Assembly: GCA_003242085.1 (NCBI GenBank)
Contig: QBML01000022.1
Coordinates: 28,397 to 92,396 of the forward strand
Direction: 5' to 3'
Origin: Pseudanabaena frigida
GTDB lineage: Bacteria; Cyanobacteriota; Cyanobacteriia; Pseudanabaenales; Pseudanabaenaceae
DNA: 64,000 nt
Positions 49,700-59,299 of this stretch are shown here, one piece after another (the first letter of the stretch is position 1; each line of letters starts with the position of its first letter). A program made the position numbers and the translations under genes. The notes under the pieces are model-generated. The model saw nothing but the letters and a program-made list of their open reading frames with translations, was not told where the DNA came from and ran no database searches.

Positions 49700-50931
49700 A
49701 CTTCCCATTTAAAGTCTTCCAAATATGTACATAGGTTGCTTTGCCATTCGTAATCTCGCTGTTTGCTAAACATCACAACTTCAAATGGACAAATATTTTC
49801 TATTAATTGAAACATCTCTCCTGTTTTGTGTGATGCAAAAAAAACATTGAGCGTGTAATTCCCTTGATATAATCTCATTTTATCAAAGATGCATTGTAAC
49901 CGATGAAGTCCTGCTTCTCGTAATATTGGAACCTCCGAATCGAATAGCCATGTGTGAGCAATAGTCTGTTGCAGTCCATTAACTATATTGATTGCAATTG
50001 CTCCTCCATTAATAGCAAAAGGAGTTGCTATTTCTATCTCTATTTTAAGAGGCTCTCCATGCATATGAGTATTAGAGACTTCTGAAGTCAAAACTCTAAC
50101 ATTTGTGACTTTGGGATTAGTGTCTGAGGGCTTGTCAGTATATGTAAAGCTTTGATCGTTACCATACCGTAGATATTCACTGATCATTTTTTCGGTTTTG
50201 CCTTTATTGATTAATTGACCAAGAGAAAGAAAAATCAAAGTTTCAGTTAGGCTTGTAATTGCCTGCATGTTATGGCTAACAAATAAAATAGTTCTACCTT
50301 CCTTCGATACGTCTTCCATTTTTCCAAGACACTTCTTCTGGAATTGAGAATCTCCGACAGCTAAGACTTCGTCGACGATCAAAATTTCTGGCTCTAGATG
50401 AGCTGCTACGGCAAATGCTAAGCGCACATACATCCCTGAAGAATAACGCTTTACAGGGGTGTCTAAGAATTTTTCAATCTCGGCAAATGCAACAATCTCA
50501 TCAAACTTTTTCTTAATTTCAGATCTATCCATTCCTAAGATTGCGCCATTGAGGTAGATATTTTCTCTGCCAGTTAGTTCGGGATGGAAGCCAGTACCAA
50601 CTTCCAGAAGGCTAGCAACTCTGCCTCTGATCGATATTTTGCCAGAAGTGGGTTCGGTGATACGGCTAAGGATTTTTAGTAATGTGGATTTACCTGCGCC
50701 ATTTCGTCCAATGATACCCACGCGATCGCCTTGTTTAATTTCAAAACTTACATCCTTAAGTGCCCAAAACTCTTCGGAACTTGGATCTTGATATTCCTGT
50801 TTAGAAAATCTTCGTCCTATGGACTTGACACTGTTAGCGATAACGTCCCTTAGAGCTGTATATCTTTCCTTCTCATGACCGATGATATATTTTTTACTTA
50901 GATTTTCTACTCTAATTACCGTGTCGGACAT
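49696..50931 (-). CDS. wzt: Polysaccharide ABC transporter ATP-binding protein with C-terminal carbohydrate-binding-like domain (Wzt type)
   Basis: [82 protein letters not shown]; about 150-aa C-terminal extension. Confidence 0.93.
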   Translation of the reverse strand: MSDTVIRVENLSKKYIIGHEKERYTALRDVIANSVKSIGRRFSKQEYQDPSSEEFWALKDVSFEIKQGDRVGIIGRNGAGKSTLLKILSRITEPTSGKISIRGRVASLLEVGTGFHPELTGRENIYLNGAILGMDRSEIKKKFDEIVAFAEIEKFLDTPVKRYSSGMYVRLAFAVAAHLEPEILIVDEVLAVGDSQFQKKCLGKMEDVSKEGRTILFVSHNMQAITSLTETLIFLSLGQLINKGKTEKMISEYLRYGNDQSFTYTDKPSDTNPKVTNVRVLTSEVSNTHMHGEPLKIEIEIATPFAINGGAIAINIVNGLQQTIAHTWLFDSEVPILREAGLHRLQCIFDKMRLYQGNYTLNVFFASHKTGEMFQLIENICPFEVVMFSKQRDYEWQSNLCTYLEDFKWEV

Positions 50932-50946
50932 AAGTAATATATTTTC

Positions 50947-51492
50947 CTATGGCTGTGGCGATCGCTTTACTAATTTTAAAATTGAATCTTTAAGATTATG
51001 TAATGTTTGTGCATCTTCTTCTTTAGATGTATAAGCTGCATCTGAATTTGTCTGATTAGATTCTTGGGATTGATCTTCTGACTTCCGATCTAGGCGATCG
51101 CATAGGTCACCTAGATATGTTGCCATCTTAATGGGGAAATGGGGCGCAACAGAATCAAGATTAGGATGGTTTGGAATATCGTCACACGGACAACAAACGG
51201 GGGCACGCGCACCCATATCTAGGATCGGTACGAGTAAACTACAACGGGCACAAGCTATTATGTCCCACTGACCGCTGAGTAAATTGCTGATTGTCTGATC
51301 TGTACCGCTCAAATGTGCTTCATGGGCTTTTGTCGTACTAATTTCATCCCAAAGCTTATTGAATACGGCTGAATACTTTTCGCCTTGGACAATTTTGGAA
51401 ATGTAAACTTCCTCGTTGTTAGATAAACTTACTGCTTTGCCCATTTGCATCCATTGAGCGAGATAATTTTTAACTAAGGTTCGAGATGCCAT
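50947..51492 (-). CDS. Unknown cyanobacterial protein with Cys motifs
   Basis: WDIIACARCSLLVPILDMGARAPVCCPCDDIP; downstream neighbour is wzt. Confidence 0.7.
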   Translation of the reverse strand: MASRTLVKNYLAQWMQMGKAVSLSNNEEVYISKIVQGEKYSAVFNKLWDEISTTKAHEAHLSGTDQTISNLLSGQWDIIACARCSLLVPILDMGARAPVCCPCDDIPNHPNLDSVAPHFPIKMATYLGDLCDRLDRKSEDQSQESNQTNSDAAYTSKEEDAQTLHNLKDSILKLVKRSPQP

Positions 51493-51652
51493 AGGTTAGA
51501 ACCTTTATAAATAATCAATAGAATTTTATTAGGCAGACCATAAATTATTGACCCTGCCATAGTTAATATAGTCTGAGAGCTTCATCAATAATCTGAATAA
51601 AACTTTTATTTTGTCCGTAGGTTTATTTATTTTGTCCATAGGTTATTAGACT

Positions 51653-52432
51653 ATGCTCGACATCTCTGATACTTCTGCCCTAACCTCATCGCTATCTAAC
51701 AACGTTGAGCCATCAATTCAGATCCGTAATTTAAACTTTCATTACGGTGAAGGTGACTTATTTAAGCAAGTTTTATTTGACATCAACTTAGATGTCTTTC
51801 CTGGGCAGATTGTCATTCTTACAGGCCCTTCTGGCTCGGGTAAAACTACTCTTTTAACTTTAATAGGCGCTTTACGCACGATTCAGGATGGCAGTCTGCA
51901 AGTTTTGGGACAAGAGCTTAGAGGTTTAAGCCAGAAGAAACTCGTGCAGATTCGCAAGAGCATTGGATTTATCTTTCAGGCTCATAATCTTTTCTATTCT
52001 TTGACAGCTCGGCAAAATGTGATGATGTCAACCGATCTTTATCCTCATGCTGCTGGTAATGTTGCACCTGCGAGCGTAGCTGCGGATATTCTTGGAAAGC
52101 TTGGGCTAGGTGAGAGGGTAGACTATAAGCCCCATGCCCTATCGGGTGGTCAAAAACAACGGGTGGCGATCGCGCGAGCTTTAGTCAATCGTCCGAAGTT
52201 AATCCTCGCTGATGAGCCGACGGCAGCATTGGATAAAAAATCTGGGCGCGATGTAGTAACGCTGATGCAAAAAATGGCAAAAGAGGAAAACATCACGATT
52301 TTGATGGTCACTCACGATAATCGTATTCTCGATGTCGCCGATCGCATTATCAACCTAGTCGATGGCAACCTCGAATCAGACAATGTGGTAAATGATTCTG
52401 TAACAAGTGATTCGCGCACATTTATGCTGTAA
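51653..52432 (+). CDS. DevA-family ABC exporter ATP-binding protein
   Basis: GPSGSGKTTLLTLIGALRTIQDGSLQVLGQEL, ALSGGQKQRVAIARALVNRPKLILADEPTAALD. Confidence 0.93.
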   Translation: MLDISDTSALTSSLSNNVEPSIQIRNLNFHYGEGDLFKQVLFDINLDVFPGQIVILTGPSGSGKTTLLTLIGALRTIQDGSLQVLGQELRGLSQKKLVQIRKSIGFIFQAHNLFYSLTARQNVMMSTDLYPHAAGNVAPASVAADILGKLGLGERVDYKPHALSGGQKQRVAIARALVNRPKLILADEPTAALDKKSGRDVVTLMQKMAKEENITILMVTHDNRILDVADRIINLVDGNLESDNVVNDSVTSDSRTFML

Positions 52433-52433
52433 C

Positions 52434-52476
52434 AAATAACTAAAAAGAGGCACTTTACGCCTCTTTTTAGTTATTT
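52434..52476. terminator. Hairpin between convergent genes; terminator candidate
   Basis: AAATAACTAAAAAGAGGC ACTTTAC GCCTCTTTTTAGTTATTT. Confidence 0.75.
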
Positions 52477-52731
52477 ATCGAGGCGGACGACATACCATTG
52501 CCATGTGCCGCGATCGCCACAATCTAAATCGCAAGCAGTTTTAATTAGTCGCTGGACTCGCTCATTAATTGTGGGGAGATTTTGTAAATCCGTGGGGAGA
52601 TCTTGATGTTGAATATCAACAAGCAGATCGTGCAAAATTTTTTCTAATTCTGGCTGAGTGACAAACTGCTCTTGCATATCTGGAGGCAGCACTACATAAG
52701 TGTCTTCGTAGTACATCATGCTGCTTGGCAT
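52471..52731 (-). CDS. Small conserved hypothetical protein
   Basis: 86-aa ORF with coding-like composition, isolated from overlaps. Confidence 0.6.
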   Translation of the reverse strand: MPSSMMYYEDTYVVLPPDMQEQFVTQPELEKILHDLLVDIQHQDLPTDLQNLPTINERVQRLIKTACDLDCGDRGTWQWYVVRLDK

Positions 52732-52825
52732 ATGGTTTCTCAGCTTGTGAAATTTTTTGTTTAAGAGTATAAAAAGAGCGTAAAAGTGGCGCTACGCACC
52801 GCCTATACTCGGTTAAAATTTTAGC

Positions 52826-53452
52826 ATGACGAATGTATTGCCTTTTGAACAACCTCTCGATCCTGTAGACGCAGCCGAACTAGAGCCTGAAGAAGATTTA
52901 GAGCTTGAAGAAAACCTTGAGGCTGAGCCACTGTCTTTATCCATGGATGGATTTGAGCAGACAGAACTACCGATCGCCAATAACCTCAAGCAAAAAGTAG
53001 AAGCAGTTTTGTATCTAAAGGGGCAGCCGATGAATTTGGCAGCGATCGCCGAGGCTTTGGGTTGCGAGATTGAGGATGCAGAGATGGGGCTGATTGACTT
53101 AATTACCGAATATGCCCATCGCGATAGTGCCTTAGAAATTGTGGAAACCGATGTGGGTTTTTCGTTAAGACTGCGATCGGAGTTTGCGGACTTAGTGCAT
53201 AAACTGATTCCTGTGGATTTAGGGCGCGGAGCTTTACGAACTTTGGCAGCGATCGCGCTCAAAAAAAATATTGTGCAATCGGAGTTGATCGAGTTACGCG
53301 GTGCTGGGGCATATCAACATGTGCAAGAGCTGGTCGAACAAGGATTTGTGAGAAAGAAAAGGCAAGCAGATGGGGGGCGATCGTCGGTTTTACAGGTAAC
53401 AACCAAATTTCATCAATATTTTGAAATCGATGACTTAACTAAATTGTTCTAG
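52826..53452 (+). CDS. scpB: Segregation and condensation protein B
   Basis: LKQKVEAVLYLKGQPMNLAAIAEALG…LRTLAAIALKKNIVQSELIELRGAGAYQHVQELVEQGFVRKKRQADGGRSSVLQVTTKFHQYFEI. Confidence 0.93.
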   Translation: MTNVLPFEQPLDPVDAAELEPEEDLELEENLEAEPLSLSMDGFEQTELPIANNLKQKVEAVLYLKGQPMNLAAIAEALGCEIEDAEMGLIDLITEYAHRDSALEIVETDVGFSLRLRSEFADLVHKLIPVDLGRGALRTLAAIALKKNIVQSELIELRGAGAYQHVQELVEQGFVRKKRQADGGRSSVLQVTTKFHQYFEIDDLTKLF

Positions 53453-53514
53453 GATCATTAGTACAGGCAATGGGCTTAAAACCATTGTTGCTAGATTGTT
53501 AAAGGAATTTTATT

Positions 53515-54903
53515 TTGAGCATATTAATTCGACAAAGCCAGATTATTTTGCCTGACGGTGAGACTTTGCTGGGCGATGTTTATATTCAGCATGGCAAAAT
53601 TGCAGCGATCGCTCCACAACTAAATCCCGCAGAACTAAGTGCTGATGACAAACCTATAGAAATCATTGAAGCATCAGGCTTAACTTTGTTGGCGGGCGTA
53701 ATCGATCCGCAAGTTCATTTTCGCGAACCTGGGCTGGAGCATAAAGAGGATTTACAAACGGCTAGTCATGCTTGTGCTAAGGGGGGAGTGACTAGCTTTT
53801 TAGAAATGCCAAATACGCGACCACTCACAATTACGCAAGCAGCACTGGATGACAAGCTCAGTCGGGCGGCTAGCAAATGTGTCGTTAACTATGGCTTTTT
53901 TATCGGTGCAACTGGTGAAGTTTTACCTGATTTGCTTAGTGCTAATCCCACCTGTGGCATCAAAATATTTATGGGATCGATGCATGGGGCTTTGCTAGTC
54001 GATCAAGAGGAGATTTTGGATCGGATTTTTTCGCAAGGCGATCGCCTTATCGCGGTTCATGCCGAGGATCAAGCACGAATTGCCCAACGCCGCAAGGAAT
54101 TTGCAGGAAGCAAAGAGCCTGCCCTGCACTCGATCATTCAAGATAATCAAGCCGCGCTTAATGCCACCCAACTCGCGGTCAAGCTTTCTAAAAAATATCA
54201 GAGACGTTTGCATATTCTGCATATGTCCACAGGGGAAGAAGCGGAATTTTTACGCCAAGATAAGCCTGAATGGGTCACGGCGGAAGTTACGCCGCAGCAT
54301 TTACTAATGAATATCAGTGCTTACGAGAAAATAGGTTCCCTCGCCCAAATGAATCCACCACTGCGATCGCCCCGCGATCAAGAAATACTATGGCAAGCCT
54401 TGCTTGATGGTGTAATCGACTTTATTGCGACAGATCATGCACCGCATACATTAGCGGAGAAAGGACTAGCCGCCAGTGAAGATAATCTAGCCAACCAGTC
54501 TGAAAAATCCTCTAAAGATACGGTATTGCTAGAGCCAGCAAATGTACCATCGGGAATGCCTGGGGTAGAGACTTCGTTATCTCTGATGCTTACAGAATCG
54601 ATGAAAGGACGTTGTACAGTCCATCAGGTAAGCCAATGGATGAGTAGTAATGTGGCTAAAGCCTACAAAATTGCGAATAAGGGGGAGATTCGAGTAGGGT
54701 GGGATGCGGATTTAGTTTTGGTCGATCTCCATAACTATAAACCCGTACGAAATGAAGATTTGTTGACTAAATGCGGTTGGAGTTCATTTGCAGGGTGGGA
54801 ACTCACAGGATGGGCAGTGACAACGATTGTCGGTGGTCAGATTGTATTTGCAAATGGCAAAGTCAATCCTGATGTACGTGGTCAAGCATTGCAGTTTGGC
54901 TAA
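53515..54903 (+). CDS. pyrC: Dihydroorotase (TTG start)
   Basis: GVIDPQVHFREPGLEHKEDLQTASHACAKGGVTSFLEMPNTRP, LHILHMSTGEEAEFLR, DFIATDHAPHTLAEK. Confidence 0.93.
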   Translation: MSILIRQSQIILPDGETLLGDVYIQHGKIAAIAPQLNPAELSADDKPIEIIEASGLTLLAGVIDPQVHFREPGLEHKEDLQTASHACAKGGVTSFLEMPNTRPLTITQAALDDKLSRAASKCVVNYGFFIGATGEVLPDLLSANPTCGIKIFMGSMHGALLVDQEEILDRIFSQGDRLIAVHAEDQARIAQRRKEFAGSKEPALHSIIQDNQAALNATQLAVKLSKKYQRRLHILHMSTGEEAEFLRQDKPEWVTAEVTPQHLLMNISAYEKIGSLAQMNPPLRSPRDQEILWQALLDGVIDFIATDHAPHTLAEKGLAASEDNLANQSEKSSKDTVLLEPANVPSGMPGVETSLSLMLTESMKGRCTVHQVSQWMSSNVAKAYKIANKGEIRVGWDADLVLVDLHNYKPVRNEDLLTKCGWSSFAGWELTGWAVTTIVGGQIVFANGKVNPDVRGQALQFG

Positions 54904-54926
54904 ATTCACGACACAATGAGTAAATA

Positions 54927-54961
54927 AACTTAAAAGCCTTGCAATACAAGGCTTTTAAGTT
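54927..54961. terminator. Hairpin downstream of pyrC
   Basis: AACTTAAAAGCCTTG CAATA CAAGGCTTTTAAGTT. Confidence 0.7.
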
Positions 54962-54998
54962 AACTGGGTTTAATTAGTCCGCAAAATTAAGTAACACT

Positions 54999-55724
54999 AT
55001 GTTTCTTTCGCCAAAGATATCTAATAGGGTATCGATTTTATTACTGTCAGCGATCGCTACAGGCTTATTTGCTGCTTGTAGCAACTCAAATAAGGGCAAT
55101 AATAATTTGTCAATACCAGCGATCGACACTACTAAAGTTACCCCTACTGCCACACCTACAAACGCTACACCGCTCCCAACCCCAGCAAACTCATCTACGG
55201 TTAGACCTAGTCCTGAGATCGACTTGAGTAAGTTACCAGAACTAGAAATAGGCGAACTTGAGCCTTATAAACATCGTTCGGGTATTTTGGAAATGAATGT
55301 CCCAAAGGGATGGAAAGCCATTGACAATAGTCAATCAGGCGAATTGCTGCTCGCTTGGAATGAAAAAGCGGGGCGTGCCACTATTGCTGTAAATATTTTT
55401 GTTCCACCAAGTGAAATCCCCGAAAATCGTCTTGTGGATGTTTTTGAAGTGATTCTCAAGGGAATGTATAGCAATCAGCCAGATTTCTCAATGCGATCGC
55501 CTGTACCTGAAGCAACAGGAAATGTGGTGATCGAATGGACATCAACCGTAACAATTGCTAATAAAAAATTTAAGTTTCAAGCCAATAGTAAACTGCAACG
55601 TATTAATAACAAGTTTGTAATTTTAACTTTTGGTGCGATCGAACCTAAATTTATGGAAATGAAAGATTCCTTCGCTAAAATATCCAACAGTCAGATTGTA
55701 AATGCTAGTCTTACTATTCCTTAA
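54999..55724 (+). CDS. Predicted lipoprotein, paralogue of next gene
   Basis: Lipobox ATGLFAACSN; LEPYKHRSGILEMNVPKGWKAIDN domain. Confidence 0.8.
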   Translation: MFLSPKISNRVSILLLSAIATGLFAACSNSNKGNNNLSIPAIDTTKVTPTATPTNATPLPTPANSSTVRPSPEIDLSKLPELEIGELEPYKHRSGILEMNVPKGWKAIDNSQSGELLLAWNEKAGRATIAVNIFVPPSEIPENRLVDVFEVILKGMYSNQPDFSMRSPVPEATGNVVIEWTSTVTIANKKFKFQANSKLQRINNKFVILTFGAIEPKFMEMKDSFAKISNSQIVNASLTIP

Positions 55725-55749
55725 AAATCGGGAAAAATACTGAAAACAA

Positions 55750-56442
55750 ATGCGAAAAACTAATTCGATAGCTGCGGCTTTTGGCGCGATCGCCATCTTA
55801 GGAACTTTACTTGGAAGCTGTACTCCTGATAAAAAAGCTAGTGATACACCTGCTAGTCCTAATGCATCTAGTGCCAGCAGCGCACCAAAAACACCTGATG
55901 CCAAAAGTGTTGCAACAAAAACTGAATCTGCCGCCCCGTCTGATGCAAGGATCATTAAAGTTAAGATTGACGGTTTAGAAACCTATAAACATCCTTCTGG
56001 ACTGTTCCAAATCGATGCCCCTAAGGGTTGGAAGCCTACAGAAAACAAAAAACCAAACGAAGTAATTGTTTTATGGTTTGACCCAACTAAAAATGCTTTG
56101 TTGACGGTGGATGTTTTCAAAGCACCAGCAGAGACTACACCTGAACAATTGACTACGCTTTTGGAAACATTTCTCAAGTCAACTTTTGGTACTAGACCTG
56201 GGTTTGCTCTTGAAAAGCCTGTAAAGCAAAAGGATGGCAGTATCCAAATTGTATGGGGCTATGATGAGTCGATCAAAAATATCACTGCTAAAGTGCAAGG
56301 TAACAGCTTTATCAGCCGCAACGGTGACAAAGTTTCGCTAATTACCACAGGTGGTGTTGCCGATCAAATCCCTGCGCTGAAGGAATCTTTCGATCGCGTT
56401 GTCAATAGTTACAAGGTCGATCCTGCCGTAGCTATTCCATAA
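55750..56442 (+). CDS. Predicted lipoprotein, paralogue of previous gene
   Basis: Lipobox LGTLLGSCTP; LETYKHPSGLFQIDAPKGWKPTEN domain. Confidence 0.8.
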   Translation: MRKTNSIAAAFGAIAILGTLLGSCTPDKKASDTPASPNASSASSAPKTPDAKSVATKTESAAPSDARIIKVKIDGLETYKHPSGLFQIDAPKGWKPTENKKPNEVIVLWFDPTKNALLTVDVFKAPAETTPEQLTTLLETFLKSTFGTRPGFALEKPVKQKDGSIQIVWGYDESIKNITAKVQGNSFISRNGDKVSLITTGGVADQIPALKESFDRVVNSYKVDPAVAIP

Positions 56443-56486
56443 ACCTATCGTATGTATATCTACTAAGACTATGCGTATTGGATAAG

Positions 56487-56537
56487 GCTTCAACTCCGCT
56501 CAGCCAAAGTAAACTTCTGACCGAGCGGAGTTGAAGC
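56487..56537. repeat. Palindrome sharing its arm with inner palindrome of MITE-like copy 1
   Basis: GCTTCAACTCCGCTC … GAGCGGAGTTGAAGC; compare GGCTTCGACTTCGCTCAGCC at 7177. Confidence 0.85.
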
Positions 56538-56591
56538 TAGAAGCCTATTCTACAAATCATTTATTGGACATCAATATTTAAAAAAGACGAT

Positions 56592-57398
56592 ATGAAACTG
56601 GCGATCGCGATTATTGATGCATTTACCAATCAAACATTTCGAGGTAATCCTGCGGCAACGATATTAGTCGATCGATTCCCAGAAGATTTTCAAATGCAGC
56701 AAATTGCTGCTGAAATGAATCTCTCGGAAACTGCCTTTGTCAAACCTTTAGAAAAAAACTGGTTCCAGTTGCGATGGTTTACGCCGAAGCAGGAAGTCCC
56801 TCTCTGTGGTCATGCCACCCTTGCGATCGCACATTATTTGCGCGAACTAGAGGTAATTGATACCAAATCGCCACTCATTTTCTCTACGCTGAGTGGCGAT
56901 TTAAAAATTAGCTTCGAAGAGCGTCTGATCGTGATGGATTTTCCTGCTACTGTTTATCGAACTTGCTCAGAGCGATCGCAGCAAGTGTTAGCAGAGATAT
57001 TTTGCGATCGACCCTATGAATGTCTCGGACAAGCCGAAGATTACATAGCTGTAACTTTAGAGTCTGAATCTGCTGTCCGATATTTTCAACCGCAATACGA
57101 TCTTATTGCACAGTTAGATGGCTTTGGATTTATTGTGACAGCGATCGCCGATCGCCATCAGTCCTATGATTTTGTGTCGCGATTTTTTGCACCCAAGGCA
57201 GGCATTCCTGAGGATCCTGTCACAGGCTCAGCCCATTGTAGTCTTACCCCATACTGGGCAAAATGCCTCGGTAAAAGTACCCTCAAGGCAAAACAGTTGT
57301 CAGCACGTTCAGGCGAACTCGAAGTTTGCGATCTTCACACAAGGATTTTGCTCAAAGGTGAAGCTGTCACATTTCTCCGCGGCGAGATTACATACTAA
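56592..57398 (+). CDS. PhzF family isomerase
   Basis: IIDAFTNQTFRGNPAATILVDRFPEDFQMQQIAAEMNLSETAFVKP, WFTPKQEVPLCGHATLAIAHYL, GIPEDPVTGSAHCSLTPYWA. Confidence 0.96.
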   Translation: MKLAIAIIDAFTNQTFRGNPAATILVDRFPEDFQMQQIAAEMNLSETAFVKPLEKNWFQLRWFTPKQEVPLCGHATLAIAHYLRELEVIDTKSPLIFSTLSGDLKISFEERLIVMDFPATVYRTCSERSQQVLAEIFCDRPYECLGQAEDYIAVTLESESAVRYFQPQYDLIAQLDGFGFIVTAIADRHQSYDFVSRFFAPKAGIPEDPVTGSAHCSLTPYWAKCLGKSTLKAKQLSARSGELEVCDLHTRILLKGEAVTFLRGEITY

Positions 57399-57415
57399 AT
57401 AATTATCTCTATACC

Positions 57416-57456
57416 AAAGAAGGAAAGGCGGCGCTTCGTGTCGCCTTTCCTTCTTT
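57416..57456. repeat. Intergenic palindrome
   Basis: AAAGAAGGAAAGGCG … CGCCTTTCCTTCTTT. Confidence 0.88.
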
Positions 57457-57482
57457 GCTTATAGTTGTCGCCAGTATTGTTA

Positions 57483-57539
57483 GGACATAAAAAATATGAG
57501 TGGCGGCGCTTCGCGCCGCCACTCATATTTTTTATGTCC
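57483..57539. repeat. Perfect palindrome, 27-bp arms, TTC loop
   Basis: GGACATAAAAAATATGAGTGGCGGCGC TTC GCGCCGCCACTCATATTTTTTATGTCC. Confidence 0.96.
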
Positions 57540-57580
57540 AACTTACATTGCTATATGGCTCTGACTACGCACAGCTAACA

Positions 57581-57835
57581 TTAGCTAAACTTGGTCTCAT
57601 CGGGTTTCTGAATTTCCGCAAAGTACCACCATAGAGAAACGCGATCGCCTTCATCAACGACTATCGACATCATACCTGCATCCAAATCTTGACGACAAGC
57701 TGCGATCGCCTCTTGCTGGTTCGAATGAACATCGATAGGCAAAAAAGTTTTCCCCAAATAACAAATCCCCATTTCTCGCCCCCAAGGTGTTTGAAAACTT
57801 GTCGGTTGAATATCAGATAGCGAAAGAATAATCAT
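57581..57835 (-). CDS. Small conserved hypothetical protein
   Basis: 84-aa ORF, no conflicting gene. Confidence 0.6.
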   Translation of the reverse strand: MIILSLSDIQPTSFQTPWGREMGICYLGKTFLPIDVHSNQQEAIAACRQDLDAGMMSIVVDEGDRVSLWWYFAEIQKPDETKFS

Positions 57836-57996
57836 AACTAGCTAACACAGGTCGTTCTTCACATCTCCTATATTCGACTAATTGCCTTCCACAGATAGTG
57901 ATACTGAAATGGGCTTATTTGTGATAGTTCTAAGTATTTGTACGTGACTGGATCAAATGTAAAAGTGACTGAAATCACCGATATATAGCTATTCCC

Positions 57997-58035
57997 AAAA
58001 GAGAGGTGTAGCGCAAAGCGCTACACCTCTCTTTT
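57997..58035. repeat. Perfect palindrome, 17-bp arms
   Basis: AAAAGAGAGGTGTAGCG CAAAG CGCTACACCTCTCTTTT. Confidence 0.92.
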
Positions 58036-59147
58036 CATACATCGTTATACAGTACCTTTACTAGCGGCAAAAATACTCTTACTATCGTTTGCTCGTAGGG
58101 AATGCTGTCAATTTCTAACCTGCCTCCATGAAGTTCAGCAAGTCGTTTGGCGATCGCTAAGCCTAGACCCGTACCTTGCTGAATATATAGCTTTTTCTCA
58201 AACTTGATATATGCCCCAAAATTAGCAAGCTGTTCTGGCTCAATGCCTTGACCGCGATCCGTCACACTCAGACAAAACTCTTTATCGTCAAAACTACCCG
58301 ATACATTGACCGAAGAGCCTTCAGCAGAAAACTTAAACCCATTATCAATAATTTCCTTCGCAATAGTACTTAGGTAGGAGTCTGAAATTTGAATGCTTGC
58401 ATCTTTGATGTCAACATGCAAATCAGAAACACGGCTATAGTTTTCCGCAATTTTCTTTGCACAAACTGAAATTTCAATATCTACAAAGGTGGTTTTACTG
58501 TTGCGAATTTGTTTTAGCCATTCGGTATCATTCTCCGTTGACTCTAGCTCAGCATATAGCAGAAACTTTTTCACCATCTCATGCATATCTCGTCCTGCCT
58601 TACGAATGCGCTTTCCGAGTTCTGGAACCTCGTGAGCTTCCATTGCATGATAGTTTTTGACCAAAATATCAGCTAAACCCATCACCTCGATCGCGGGAAA
58701 CAACAATTGGTGTGGCAGCGACTTGGAAATATTTCCGCGTAAGTTATCTAACTCTTGTTTGTAATAACTATTAATTATTTCTTGCTTCTTAAACTGTGCA
58801 TCGATCGCCCCCAGCAATTCATCTCTAGTAAATGGCTTAGTCAGATAGTCATCAGAGCCTAACTCCATGCCATGCCGAAAATCAGTTTTATCAGATTTGG
58901 CACTAAGAAATATAAAAGGAATTGTGGTTGTAGCAGGATTATTACGGAGTGCACTAATAACTCCATAGCCATCTATTTCAGGCATCATGATATCGCTGAT
59001 AATCAGACTAGGAATATGCTGCTGAGCCATTTCCAAACCATCACGTCCATTACTCGCCCCAATAACCATATAGCCCTCAGATTGCAACATTCTGGTGGTG
59101 TTTAGCAAAACATTGGGATTATCTTCAATGAGGAGAATTTTTTTCAT
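58035..59147 (-). CDS. Response regulator receiver - histidine kinase hybrid
   Basis: REC: ILLIEDNPNVLLNTTRML…IISDIMMPEIDGYGV…LSAK…DDYLTKPF; HATPase: EIIDNGFKFS, DRGQGI, GTGLGLAIAKRLAELHGG. Confidence 0.92.
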   Translation of the reverse strand: MKKILLIEDNPNVLLNTTRMLQSEGYMVIGASNGRDGLEMAQQHIPSLIISDIMMPEIDGYGVISALRNNPATTTIPFIFLSAKSDKTDFRHGMELGSDDYLTKPFTRDELLGAIDAQFKKQEIINSYYKQELDNLRGNISKSLPHQLLFPAIEVMGLADILVKNYHAMEAHEVPELGKRIRKAGRDMHEMVKKFLLYAELESTENDTEWLKQIRNSKTTFVDIEISVCAKKIAENYSRVSDLHVDIKDASIQISDSYLSTIAKEIIDNGFKFSAEGSSVNVSGSFDDKEFCLSVTDRGQGIEPEQLANFGAYIKFEKKLYIQQGTGLGLAIAKRLAELHGGRLEIDSIPYEQTIVRVFLPLVKVLYNDV

Positions 59148-59299
59148 GGTGATTTTCCATTATTTCTAAGCACATTATAACGACAGAGATCGCTTCTAAA
59201 AATAAGGCATAAGACTTAAGATTTAGGGCGAGTGGAGAGCGGACATTATCAATTTTCTAGACATGATTTTGAAGGATAATCTAGAGGCATAAGTAAAAG

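Noticed and set aside
52813-53262. 149-aa minus-strand ORF opposite scpB
   Set aside because: Ser-rich antisense shadow of a clear scpB coding frame
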